Positions 8,509-14,875 of a DNA stretch of 44,771 nt are shown in pieces. The notes under the pieces were generated by a model. It was given only the letters and a program-made list of their open reading frames with translations. It was not told where the DNA came from and did not search any database. Position 1 is the first letter of the stretch. The number at the start of each line of letters is the position of its first letter. The position numbers were made by a program, and so were the translations under genes. The stretch comes from Lawsonibacter sp. (GTDB taxonomy: Bacteria; Bacillota; Clostridia; Oscillospirales; Oscillospiraceae), in contig JAAWSG010000015.1 of the NCBI GenBank assembly GCA_022801435.1, forward strand, positions 1 to 44,771, written 5' to 3'.

Positions 8509-9429
8509 CTACATTTCGCGGGTCGGTCCGTGTCTCCCGTTGGACAGCCGCTCCACGGCGGAGAGGATGGTCCTTCCGTAGGCCGCGCGCTGTTCCGCCG
8601 GGAGCCGCCGCAGCACGTCCTCGTCACAGGCCAGCTCGGTATCCCGCTCCACCGCGCGCACCATGTACCACATCAGGGGGTTGAACCAGTGGAGGGCGTT
8701 GACCCAGATGGCCAGGGTTTTGAGCCAGATATCCCGCCTGCGGCAGTGGGTCAGCTCATGGAGGAGGGAACAGCTCAGCTCCTCCCAGGTCCAGTCCTCC
8801 CGCTGGGGCAGCAGCAGAGCGGGCCGGAGCGCTCCCGCTAGCATGGGAACTTGCAGCCCCTGACACACCAGCAGCCGGGGCCGCCGCTCCAGCTCCAGCA
8901 GGTCCCCCGCCCGGCGGAAGGCGTCGATGACCTCCCCGTCCCGGACGGGCTGGGACCACCGGCGGAGGTAGGCCAGGAACCGGAGGTGGGCCAGGGCGCT
9001 CCACCCCAGCATGACCACGGCCCCCGCCAGCCACAGCCCCAGCACCACCCGGGCAGGTGTGACCGCGGGGAGGGTCCATGGGGCATCCGGCACGTTCTCC
9101 TCCGGTTCCTCCTCTTTGGGCGGAGGCTGAGCCCCCTCCAGCGGCGTGCCGGCGGGGCCGTCAGGTTCGGGCGCGGGGACGGGGCTGGGGTTGGGCAAGG
9201 TCTGGACCGGCGGGGGACTGGCGGGCAGCTCCACCCGGATGGGGGCCTGCATCTCCGCCTGGGGAAGCAGGGGCAGGGGCAGGGCCAGACGCAGGCAGAG
9301 CAGCAGCCAGGCCCAGCACCGCCACCGCGCCCCGTACCGCCATACCCGCCCCGCCGCCGATAGGACCAGCACACCGGCGCTCCCCCCCAGGGTCAGTCCC
9401 CCCAGGGCGAGCAGAAGCTCCTCTGTCAC
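8509..9429 (-). CDS. BlaR1-like M56 family metalloprotease, short form
   Basis: 306 residues from a GTG start. That start overlaps the blaI stop as GTGA, and AGGAGG at 9445-9440 sits ten bases upstream; a GTG at 9438 would be only one base from AGGAGG. Membrane segments lie at about 8-27, 36-56 and 126-147, with a Pro/Glu-rich loop (60-120) between the second and third. The zinc site is HELTH at 224-228 with the downstream ELACDEDVL supplying the third ligand. Such proteases are activated by an outer signal and inactivate the BlaI repressor. This one ends at SNGRHGPTREM, just where family members continue into the juxtamembrane helix, fourth membrane helix and sensor domain. That missing part resembles the cassette of the downstream lipoproteins. 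Confidence 0.88.
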   Translation of the reverse strand: MTEELLLALGGLTLGGSAGVLVLSAAGRVWRYGARWRCWAWLLLCLRLALPLPLLPQAEMQAPIRVELPASPPPVQTLPNPSPVPAPEPDGPAGTPLEGAQPPPKEEEPEENVPDAPWTLPAVTPARVVLGLWLAGAVVMLGWSALAHLRFLAYLRRWSQPVRDGEVIDAFRRAGDLLELERRPRLLVCQGLQVPMLAGALRPALLLPQREDWTWEELSCSLLHELTHCRRRDIWLKTLAIWVNALHWFNPLMWYMVRAVERDTELACDEDVLRRLPAEQRAAYGRTILSAVERLSNGRHGPTREM

Positions 9430-9815
9430 CGCTTCCACCCCTCCTGTCCGCCGCTCAGCTGGTCCAGCAGCGTCCGCAGCTCCTCCAGCTCCCCCTTCTC
9501 CAGCCCCTCCTGGGCCAGGGCGGCCAGAAAATTCCGGGGCGTGCCGTACAGCCGCTCCAGCACCGCCCGGCTGTCAAAGGACAGATAGGCCTCCCGGCTG
9601 ACCAGGGGGGTGTACAGGTTGCTCTTTCCCTCCCGGCGCACCGACACAAATCCCTTCTCCGCCAGCCGGAACAGATAGGTATTGATGGTATTGGCCGCCC
9701 AGTGGAAGCCGGACAGCTCCGCCTCCAGGGTGGCTCTGGGGGTGTCCTCTCCGGTGCTCCACAGGGCCTTCATTACCTCCAGCTCGGTATCTGGAAGCCG
9801 CTTCATGCCTCTCAT
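9426..9815 (-). CDS. blaI: BlaI/MecI/CopY-family transcriptional repressor
   Basis: 129 residues. A winged helix-turn-helix occupies about 9-75 (LPDTELEVMKALW, TPRATLEAELSG, NTINTYLFRLAEKGFVSVR), and a C-terminal dimerisation helix follows. Residues 95-96 are Asn-Phe (TPRNFLAAL), the dipeptide at which BlaI/MecI repressors are cut when the M56 partner is activated. The ATG at 9815 has GGAGG six bases upstream; an internal ATG at 9806 would be 15 bases away. It is the first gene of the minus-strand block and is coupled to the M56 gene by a GTGA overlap. It probably represses its own operon through the inverted repeat at 9839-9862. The signal need not be a beta-lactam, since no beta-lactamase gene is nearby. 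Confidence 0.92.
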   Translation of the reverse strand: MRGMKRLPDTELEVMKALWSTGEDTPRATLEAELSGFHWAANTINTYLFRLAEKGFVSVRREGKSNLYTPLVSREAYLSFDSRAVLERLYGTPRNFLAALAQEGLEKGELEELRTLLDQLSGGQEGWKR

Positions 9816-9838
9816 CGCCGTCCTCCATCTATTTCAAA

Positions 9839-9862
9839 TGTAGTTGGTTCTTTTATACTACA
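9839..9862. promoter_or_regulatory. Candidate BlaI operator
   Basis: The inverted repeat TGTAGT-N12-ACTACA overlaps the -10 box and the expected transcription start of the blaI promoter. BlaI/MecI operators typically contain TACA/TGTA half-sites. Position and half-sites fit; binding is inferred. Confidence 0.55.
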
Positions 9863-9883
9863 CTTGTGGAAGATCATAGTCAA
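9855..9883 (-). promoter_or_regulatory. Promoter of the blaI-M56-lipoprotein block
   Basis: On the minus strand TTGACT (9883-9878) and TAGTAT (9860-9855) are spaced by 17 bases, about 40 bases before the blaI start. It should drive the genes from 9815 down to 2478. Confidence 0.8.
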
Positions 9884-9939
9884 GTTACAGTGCGGTTACA
9901 GTTTCCGGGAGGAGGCAAAAAAGCTTCACGGAATTTTCA

Positions 9940-9968
9940 TAGACTTTTGGGGGAAAACATGGTAGAAT
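9940..9968 (+). promoter_or_regulatory. Promoter of the WecG/TagA-family gene
   Basis: TAGACT (9940-9945) and TAGAAT (9963-9968) are spaced by 17 bases, 35 bases before the TTG start at 10004. It is back to back with the blaI promoter. Confidence 0.65.
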
Positions 9969-10003
9969 AAAAAAGACGCCTGTGTGGCGCAGGGAGGTTT
10001 GGA

Positions 10004-10726
10004 TTGAAACAAAACATCTTAGGCATTGAATTTGACGATTTGACCCGGCAGGAGGCCGCCCAGGCGGGGGCCGCGCTGCTGGAGGAGGACCGTTTTCATT
10101 ATGTGGTCACCCCCAATCCGGAGTTTATCCTGGCCGCCGGGAAGGACGCGGAGTTCCGCCGGGTGCTCAACGGGGCGGACCTGGTGCTGGCGGACGGCAT
10201 CGGGGTCATCTACTCCGCCAAGATTTTGGGCACGCCCCTGAAGGAGCGGGTCCCGGGGGTGGAGTTCGCCGGGGATATGCTGGACTGCCTGAACCAGCGG
10301 GGCGGGCGGCTCTACCTGCTGGGGTCCAAGCCCGGCGTGGCGGAGCGGGCCGGGGAGCGTATTTTGGAACGCTTCCCCCAGATTGATCTGTGCGGGACTC
10401 AGGACGGCTACTTCCGGGACGAGGAGGCCGCGCTGCTCAAGGTGGCGGCCGCCCGGCCCGACCTGCTCTTCGTCTGCCTGGGGGCCCCCAAGCAGGAGAA
10501 GTGGATGGCCCGCTGGGGCAGGCACACTGGAGCGCGGCTGGCCATTGGGCTGGGCGGGGTGCTGGACGTGTTCGCTGGCAACGTGGAGCGGGCCCCCGCC
10601 GCCTGGCAGAAGCTGGGGCTGGAGTGGGCCTACCGGCTGAAGCAGGAGCCCAAGCGGGCGGGACGGATGGCCCGGCTCCCTCTGGTGCTGGTGCAGGCGG
10701 CGGGAGAGCGCATCCGGAAGCATTGA
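10004..10726 (+). CDS. WecG/TagA/CpsF-family (GT26) glycosyltransferase
   Basis: 240 residues. It starts at TTG with AGGGAGG at 9991-9997. Conserved blocks are VTPNPEF (34-40), LADGIGVIYSAKILG with the likely catalytic Asp64, PGVEFAGDML, CLGAPKQEKWMARW and GLGGVLDVFAGNVERAP. The C-terminal WQKLGLEWAYRLKQEPKR and the basic tail after it match the appendage that ties TagA to the membrane. Family members add N-acetylmannosamine (or ManNAcA) to a polyprenyl-diphospho-GlcNAc lipid, an early step in wall teichoic acid or other surface polymer synthesis. No other teichoic acid gene is in the window, so the polymer is unknown. It has its own promoter and is transcribed away from blaI. Confidence 0.93.
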   Translation: MKQNILGIEFDDLTRQEAAQAGAALLEEDRFHYVVTPNPEFILAAGKDAEFRRVLNGADLVLADGIGVIYSAKILGTPLKERVPGVEFAGDMLDCLNQRGGRLYLLGSKPGVAERAGERILERFPQIDLCGTQDGYFRDEEAALLKVAAARPDLLFVCLGAPKQEKWMARWGRHTGARLAIGLGGVLDVFAGNVERAPAAWQKLGLEWAYRLKQEPKRAGRMARLPLVLVQAAGERIRKH

Positions 10727-10730
10727 TGCC

Positions 10731-10757
10731 ATGCAGGGACACGGCTTGTCGTGTCCG
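10731..10757. repeat. Dispersed palindromic repeat, copy 2
   Basis: ATGCAGGGACACGGCTTG followed by TCGTGTCC matches the left end of the 4518-4637 element with one substitution. It lies in the gap between the glycosyltransferase and DJ-1 genes. Confidence 0.65.
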
Positions 10758-10815
10758 CCGCTGATGGGATCTGCGCCGGTGAAGGTACACAAATATCACA
10801 AAGGAGGATCACCCA

Positions 10816-11391
10816 ATGGTATACATTCTGTTAGCCCCCGGTTTTGAGGAGATGGAGGCTCTGGTTCCCGCCGACCTGCTGCGCCGGGCAGGAATCGAGA
10901 CCAAGCTGATCGCCGTTTCGGACAACCCGGTCCCCGGCAGCCACGGAATCACTGTGTCCGGGGACGGAGGGCTGGAGGAGGTCGACCTGGACCGGGCACA
11001 GATGCTGGTCCTGCCCGGGGGCCTGACCGGGGTCAAGAACCTGGGGGACTCCCCCGCGGTGGAGCGGCTGGTGCGGGAGGCCCGGTCCCGAAACATTCAT
11101 GTGGCCGCCATCTGCGCCGCTCCCACCCTGCTGGGCAAGTGGGGGCTTTTGGAGGGGAAGCAGGCGGTCTGCTACCCCGGCATGGAGGACGAACTCACCG
11201 GGGCTCAGCTCCGGCGGGGCGCGGGCGTTGTGGCGGACGGGACCATCCTCACCGGACAGGCCGCGGGCGTCTCCTTCCAATTCGGAAAAGCCCTGATTGA
11301 GACGCTGTCGGGCAAAGAGGCGGCGGACCAGGTGTTCCAAGGCATCTGCTGGCCTGTCCCCCTCTCTGACGGGAAACAGGCGGAGGACTGA
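10816..11391 (+). CDS. DJ-1/PfpI-family protein
   Basis: 191 residues. The ATG is preceded by AAAGGAGG at 10800-10807. The fold markers are the N-terminal LLAPGFEEMEALVPADLLRR with its conserved Glu pair, VLPGGLTGVKNL (65-76) and the nucleophile elbow AAICAAPTLLG with Cys100. This is the DJ-1/YajL/ThiJ branch, proposed to act in protein or nucleotide deglycation, oxidative-stress sensing or chaperoning; which of these applies cannot be read here. The repeat at 10731-10757 separates it from the glycosyltransferase gene and no promoter is obvious, so it may be read through from upstream. It is convergent with the small Cys-rich gene at 11431. Confidence 0.93.
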   Translation: MVYILLAPGFEEMEALVPADLLRRAGIETKLIAVSDNPVPGSHGITVSGDGGLEEVDLDRAQMLVLPGGLTGVKNLGDSPAVERLVREARSRNIHVAAICAAPTLLGKWGLLEGKQAVCYPGMEDELTGAQLRRGAGVVADGTILTGQAAGVSFQFGKALIETLSGKEAADQVFQGICWPVPLSDGKQAED

Positions 11392-11430
11392 ATCCCCCGC
11401 CCGTTTCGGAGCTGTGTAGTGGTTTGCGCC

Positions 11431-11604
11431 TTAGCAGCAGCCGCAGTTGTCGTCGTTGTTGCAGCCGCACCCGCAGCCGCAATTGTTGTTGTTGCAGCCG
11501 TTGTTGTTGCAGCCGCCCCAGCCGCCGCAGCCGAACAGGATGATAATCAGGATAATGATCCACAGACCGCTGCCGCCCCAACCGTTGTTATTTCCACAGC
11601 ACAT
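11431..11604 (-). CDS. Small Gly/Asn/Cys-rich protein with one hydrophobic segment
   Basis: 57 residues, twelve of them Cys. The N-terminus MCCGNNNGWGGSGLW leads into a hydrophobic stretch (about 14-24, LWIIILIIILF). Then comes a tail built from CNNN, CNNNN, CGCGCGC and a final CGCC. The ATG at 11604 has GAGGTGA seven bases upstream, and an ATGTAA start-stop pair lies directly before it. No known family is recognised. The composition recalls small spore-coat or membrane-anchored metal-binding peptides. A mother-cell sigma-K-like promoter (11656-11684) and the presence of sporulation genes in the genome support a sporulation role, but this is inference. The opposite strand is open here too, but only because the codon repeats are low-complexity. 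Confidence 0.72.
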   Translation of the reverse strand: MCCGNNNGWGGSGLWIIILIIILFGCGGWGGCNNNGCNNNNCGCGCGCNNDDNCGCC

Positions 11605-11655
11605 TTACATTCACCTCGCTTGCTCTTACGGGGGCTGTTTCCCCGCGTTCTGTAC

Positions 11656-11684
11656 TATTCTATGGCCCTCCCTTGTCCAAGGTG
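11656..11684 (-). promoter_or_regulatory. Sigma-K-like promoter candidate for the Cys-rich gene
   Basis: On the minus strand CACC (11684-11681) is followed after 16 bases by CATAGAATA (11664-11656). This matches the sigma-K pattern (AC at -35, CATAnnnTA at -10), 52 bases before the start codon. The motif is short, so chance is possible. Confidence 0.4.
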
Positions 11685-11713
11685 ACAGAAAAAAATCGTT
11701 AGGAGCTGACCCT

Positions 11714-12856
11714 ATGTCTCAGGAACGGTATTATGAGGACAGGGATCGAAGATCCCCCCGCCCCCCGGAGGAGCGGGAACGGACCGCCCCCCGCCGCCGG
11801 AAAAAGCGCCAGTCCTCCGCCGGACGGACGGCGGCGCTGGTGCTGCTGTATGTGGTGGCGGTAATCGGGGCCTCCATTCTGCTGGCCTGCGTGGGCTGGG
11901 TGGCCGCCGGGGACGTGCTGGCCCTGAACAAGCCGGATAAGGAGGTCACCATCACCATCGCGCCGGACACCTCCTTTGACGATGTGACCAACCGGCTGAA
12001 GGAGGAGGGGCTCATTGAGTACAAGCTGCTGTTCAAGCTCTTTGCCGCCTTCACCCACGGGGCGGACAAGGTGACCATGGGGACCTACACGCTGAACACG
12101 GACATGGACTACCGGGCGCTGCTGTACGGCATGAGCGCCAACTCCGCCACCAAGGCCGAGGTCTCAGTCACCATCACCGAAGGCATGACCACTGCCCAGA
12201 TTTTCCAGGAGCTGGAGCGGATGGGGGTGGCTTCACGCAGCGAGCTGGAACGGGTGGCCTCAGAGCACGACTACGCCTTCTCCTTCCTCCAGGACATCCC
12301 CCTGGGCAGCGCCAGCCGGCTGGAGGGCTACCTCTATCCGGACACCTACACCTTCAACACCCCCCACAGCCCGCTGTACGCCATTAACAAGATGCTGGTG
12401 CGCTTTGACGAGCTGTTCACCAACGAGATGCGGCAGCAGGTCGCGGACTCCGGCAACACCATCCGGCAGATCCTCACCATCGCCTCCCTCATCGAGCGGG
12501 AGACCGACGGCAGCGACCAGCGGCAAATCGCCTCTGTCATCTACAACCGGCTGAATAACCCCGGAGCGGGGACCAACGGCTACCTGCAAATTGACGCCAC
12601 TCTGGTCTATATCAACGGCGGCAAGGAGCCCACCGAGGCGGACAAGGCCATCGACTCCCCCTACAACACCTATAAATACCAGGGCCTGCCCCCCGGACCC
12701 ATCGCCAACCCCGGCATGGAGGCCATCAAGGCGGCCATGAACCCGGAGAGCACCAACTACTACTATTACGCCCTGGGGGACGACGGGAGCCACCACTTCT
12801 TCCGGACCCTTCAGGAGCAGCAGAGCTTTATCGCTACCCAGGAGCTTTACAAATAA
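11714..12856 (+). CDS. mltG: Endolytic murein transglycosylase MltG (YceG-like)
   Basis: 380 residues. The ATG has TAGGAG 9 bases upstream; the frame is open further back, but that stretch is the low-complexity antisense of the Cys-rich gene. A basic, disordered cytoplasmic tail (1-37) precedes one membrane helix (about 40-62). A LysM-like domain (75-145) follows, then the YceG domain with LEGYLYPDTYTF, the catalytic region TIASLIERET (likely Glu261), YNRLNNP, LQIDATLVY and YNTYKYQGLPPGPIANPG. MltG cuts nascent glycan strands at the membrane and sets their length. A hairpin follows, then the U32 peptidase gene, the same neighbourhood as yrrL-yrrO in B. subtilis. Confidence 0.95.
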   Translation: MSQERYYEDRDRRSPRPPEERERTAPRRRKKRQSSAGRTAALVLLYVVAVIGASILLACVGWVAAGDVLALNKPDKEVTITIAPDTSFDDVTNRLKEEGLIEYKLLFKLFAAFTHGADKVTMGTYTLNTDMDYRALLYGMSANSATKAEVSVTITEGMTTAQIFQELERMGVASRSELERVASEHDYAFSFLQDIPLGSASRLEGYLYPDTYTFNTPHSPLYAINKMLVRFDELFTNEMRQQVADSGNTIRQILTIASLIERETDGSDQRQIASVIYNRLNNPGAGTNGYLQIDATLVYINGGKEPTEADKAIDSPYNTYKYQGLPPGPIANPGMEAIKAAMNPESTNYYYYALGDDGSHHFFRTLQEQQSFIATQELYK

Positions 12857-12861
12857 CGCAG

Positions 12862-12894
12862 AGGGGCAGGGGCCTTGCGCCGCTGCCCCTTTTG
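12862..12894 (+). terminator. Terminator or attenuator between mltG and the U32 gene
   Basis: AGGGGCAG (12862-12869) pairs with CTGCCCCT (12883-12890) and is followed by TTTTGT. The next gene's ribosome site begins at once, so partial read-through is likely. Confidence 0.65.
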
Positions 12895-12909
12895 TAAGGA
12901 GAGGATACT

Positions 12910-14121
12910 ATGAGTCTGGAGCTGCTGGCCCCCGCCGGAGATCTGGAGCGGCTGGAAATGGCCCTGGCCTACGGGGCGGACGCGGTCTACCTGGCGGGGA
13001 CCGCCTTTGGGATGCGCTCCTTTGCCGGAAACTTCTCCCGGCCGGAGCTGAAACAGGCGGTGTCTCTGTGCCGCGGCCGGGGGGTCCGGGTCCACGTCAC
13101 CTGCAACACCATGCCCCGGAACGAGGAGATTGCGTGTCTGCCCGATTGGCTGTCCTGGCTGGAGGAGCTGGGGGTGGACGCCATAATCCTGGCCGACGTG
13201 GGGGTGCTCTCCCTGGCCAAGCAGTACGCCCCTCACGTCCCCTGCCACATCTCCACCCAGGCCAGCATCGTCAATTACCAGTCCGCCCGGGCGTGGCACG
13301 AGCTGGGCGCCAGCCGGGTCATCCTGGCCCGGGAGCTGTCCCTGGAGGAGATTCGGGAGATTCGCGGCAAAACGCCCACGGAGCTGGAGATCGAGGTCTT
13401 CGCCCACGGAGCCATGTGTGTCAGCTACTCCGGCCGGTGTCTGCTGTCCAACTACATGACGGGCCGGGACTCCAACCGGGGAGCCTGCGCCCAGCCCTGC
13501 CGCTACCAGTACGCCCTGATGGAGGAGAAGCGGCCCGGGGAGTATTTTCCCGTCTATGAGGAGAATGGGGAGACCTTCATCATGAACTCCCGGGACATGT
13601 GCATGATCGACCACATCCCCGACCTGCTGGAGGCGGGGGTGGACTCCATCAAGCTGGAGGGACGGGCCAAATCCGCCTACTACGCCGCCATCGTCACCGG
13701 AGCCTACCGCCACGCCATCGACGCGGCCCTGGCGGGGACCCCTCTGGACCCGGTGTGGCGGGACGAGGTGGAGCACATCAGCCACCGCCACTACTCCACC
13801 GGCTTCTTCTACGGCCCGCCGGGGCAGTTTACCGAAAACTCCCGCTACGTCCGGGACTGGCAGATCGTGGCCAAGGTGCGGGCCTGCGATGGGGATGGGA
13901 ACGCCGTCCTCACCCTGAACAACAAATTTTCTGTGGGGGACGAGCTGGAGCTGGTGGGCCCCGATATCCGCCCCCAGGCCCTCACCGTGGAGGCCCTGTG
14001 GGACTCTGACAGCGTCCCCCTGGAGGAGGTCCGCCACCCGCAGATGTCCTTCCGTATGAAGCTGCCCCAGCCCGTCCCGCCCCTTTCGCTGCTGCGGCGG
14101 AAGGCGGACCTGTCACCTTAA
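12910..14121 (+). CDS. U32-family peptidase, likely tRNA U34 hydroxylation protein (TrhP/YrrO-like)
   Basis: 403 residues; AAGGAGAGG lies just upstream of the ATG. The U32 signature is complete: EVFAHGAMCVSYSGRCLLS at 162-180, with Cys170 and Cys177, then GACAQPCRY (Cys193, Cys197). These cysteines are the conserved set of the family. Members such as TrhP/YegQ and B. subtilis YrrO are needed for 5-hydroxyuridine at position 34 of tRNAs; older annotation as collagenase is not supported. The order mltG then U32 matches the yrr cluster of B. subtilis, which favours the YrrO branch. The small AT-richer gene starts 18 bases downstream. Confidence 0.92.
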   Translation: MSLELLAPAGDLERLEMALAYGADAVYLAGTAFGMRSFAGNFSRPELKQAVSLCRGRGVRVHVTCNTMPRNEEIACLPDWLSWLEELGVDAIILADVGVLSLAKQYAPHVPCHISTQASIVNYQSARAWHELGASRVILARELSLEEIREIRGKTPTELEIEVFAHGAMCVSYSGRCLLSNYMTGRDSNRGACAQPCRYQYALMEEKRPGEYFPVYEENGETFIMNSRDMCMIDHIPDLLEAGVDSIKLEGRAKSAYYAAIVTGAYRHAIDAALAGTPLDPVWRDEVEHISHRHYSTGFFYGPPGQFTENSRYVRDWQIVAKVRACDGDGNAVLTLNNKFSVGDELELVGPDIRPQALTVEALWDSDSVPLEEVRHPQMSFRMKLPQPVPPLSLLRRKADLSP

Positions 14122-14139
14122 TCATGAAGAGGGATGGAT

Positions 14140-14478
14140 ATGTGCAAAAACTGTAGTATTTTGAAAGCAGCTTTTCAAAGTGCGTCCGATGATCCTATGA
14201 ACTATTCCCCAATACTTGAACTGGTAAAGATGATGGGGATGCAGAAACGATTAGAGCTGTACGCGGGAGACTGTTTACTCAGTGAAGTACATGATTTTTT
14301 GGACAAAGAGGAACACTATACCATAAAACACTATATGAAATGTACAGAGTGCGGTCAAATCTACTTCTTTGGGACCTGCATCCGGGGAGCGCCAGCCTAT
14401 AAAATAGTCACAGACATAGGACGGGAAAATTTATCCAACATGCTCTGGGGTAGGCAAGGGACCCTGTATGAAGCATGA
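14140..14478 (+). CDS. Small protein with paired CxxC motifs, unknown function
   Basis: 112 residues from the ATG at 14140, which has AGAGGG six bases upstream; an ATG at 14134 directly abuts that site. The protein has CKNC at the N-terminus and CTECG in the middle (KHYMKCTECGQIYFFGTC), four cysteines that could bind zinc. No family is recognised. The DNA is clearly richer in A and T and uses codons such as TTA, AAA and ATA that neighbours avoid, which suggests acquisition from elsewhere or relaxed selection. It lies between the U32 gene and the zincin gene in one direction and may be co-transcribed. Confidence 0.7.
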   Translation: MCKNCSILKAAFQSASDDPMNYSPILELVKMMGMQKRLELYAGDCLLSEVHDFLDKEEHYTIKHYMKCTECGQIYFFGTCIRGAPAYKIVTDIGRENLSNMLWGRQGTLYEA

Positions 14479-14503
14479 TTTAAATGTAGAGGAGATGCGG
14501 TTC

Positions 14504-14875
14504 ATGATCCCTGCCTACGATCAAATGGGCGACTGGCTGGAGGAGATCGCCCAGCAATTCCCAGAGGCATTTTTCGAGGACCTGGACGGGGGAATCCAGC
14601 TGGAGGAGGCGGCCCTCCCCGACCCCGCCTTCCCGGAGGGGGAGATGTACGTCATGGGGGAGTACGTCCACGACATGCTGGGGCGGTATATTGTGCTCTA
14701 CTACGGCTCCTTCGCGGCCCTGCTGGAGGACGAGGACGAGGCGGGCTGGAAGAATGAGATTTTCGCCACCGTGGCCCACGAGTTTACCCACCACCTGGAG
14801 GAGACCGCCGGTCTCCACGCCCTGGACGACAAGGACCTGGAGTTTCTCCGGGAGGCGCTGGCGGAGTATGAGTAG
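14504..14875 (+). CDS. Metallopeptidase family protein (minimal zincin)
   Basis: 123 residues from the ATG at 14504, which has AGAGGAG nine bases upstream. ATGs at 14468 and 14495 in the same frame are alternatives; 14468 would overlap the previous gene by 11 bases. The zinc motif is HEFTHHLE (His92, Glu93, His96), preceded by LGRYIVLYYGSFAAL. This is the short zincin-like family common in Firmicutes and Actinobacteria, whose substrate is not known. The N-terminus (WLEEIAQQFPEAFFEDLDGGI) fits other members, which supports the downstream start. Its stop codon overlaps the gluQ start. Confidence 0.85.
   Translation: MIPAYDQMGDWLEEIAQQFPEAFFEDLDGGIQLEEAALPDPAFPEGEMYVMGEYVHDMLGRYIVLYYGSFAALLEDEDEAGWKNEIFATVAHEFTHHLEETAGLHALDDKDLEFLREALAEYE

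Noticed and set aside
11440-11520. Apparent tandem GTTGTTGCAGCC repeat as a non-coding satellite or CRISPR-like array
   Set aside because: The repeats keep the reading frame of the 57-residue Cys-rich protein, and there are no spacers.
11419-11685. Plus-strand Ala/Val repeat frame
   Set aside because: It is the antisense of the Cys/Asn/Gly codon repeats of the small minus-strand gene. Its VVVAAA pattern arises from GTTGTTGCAGCC-like repeats.
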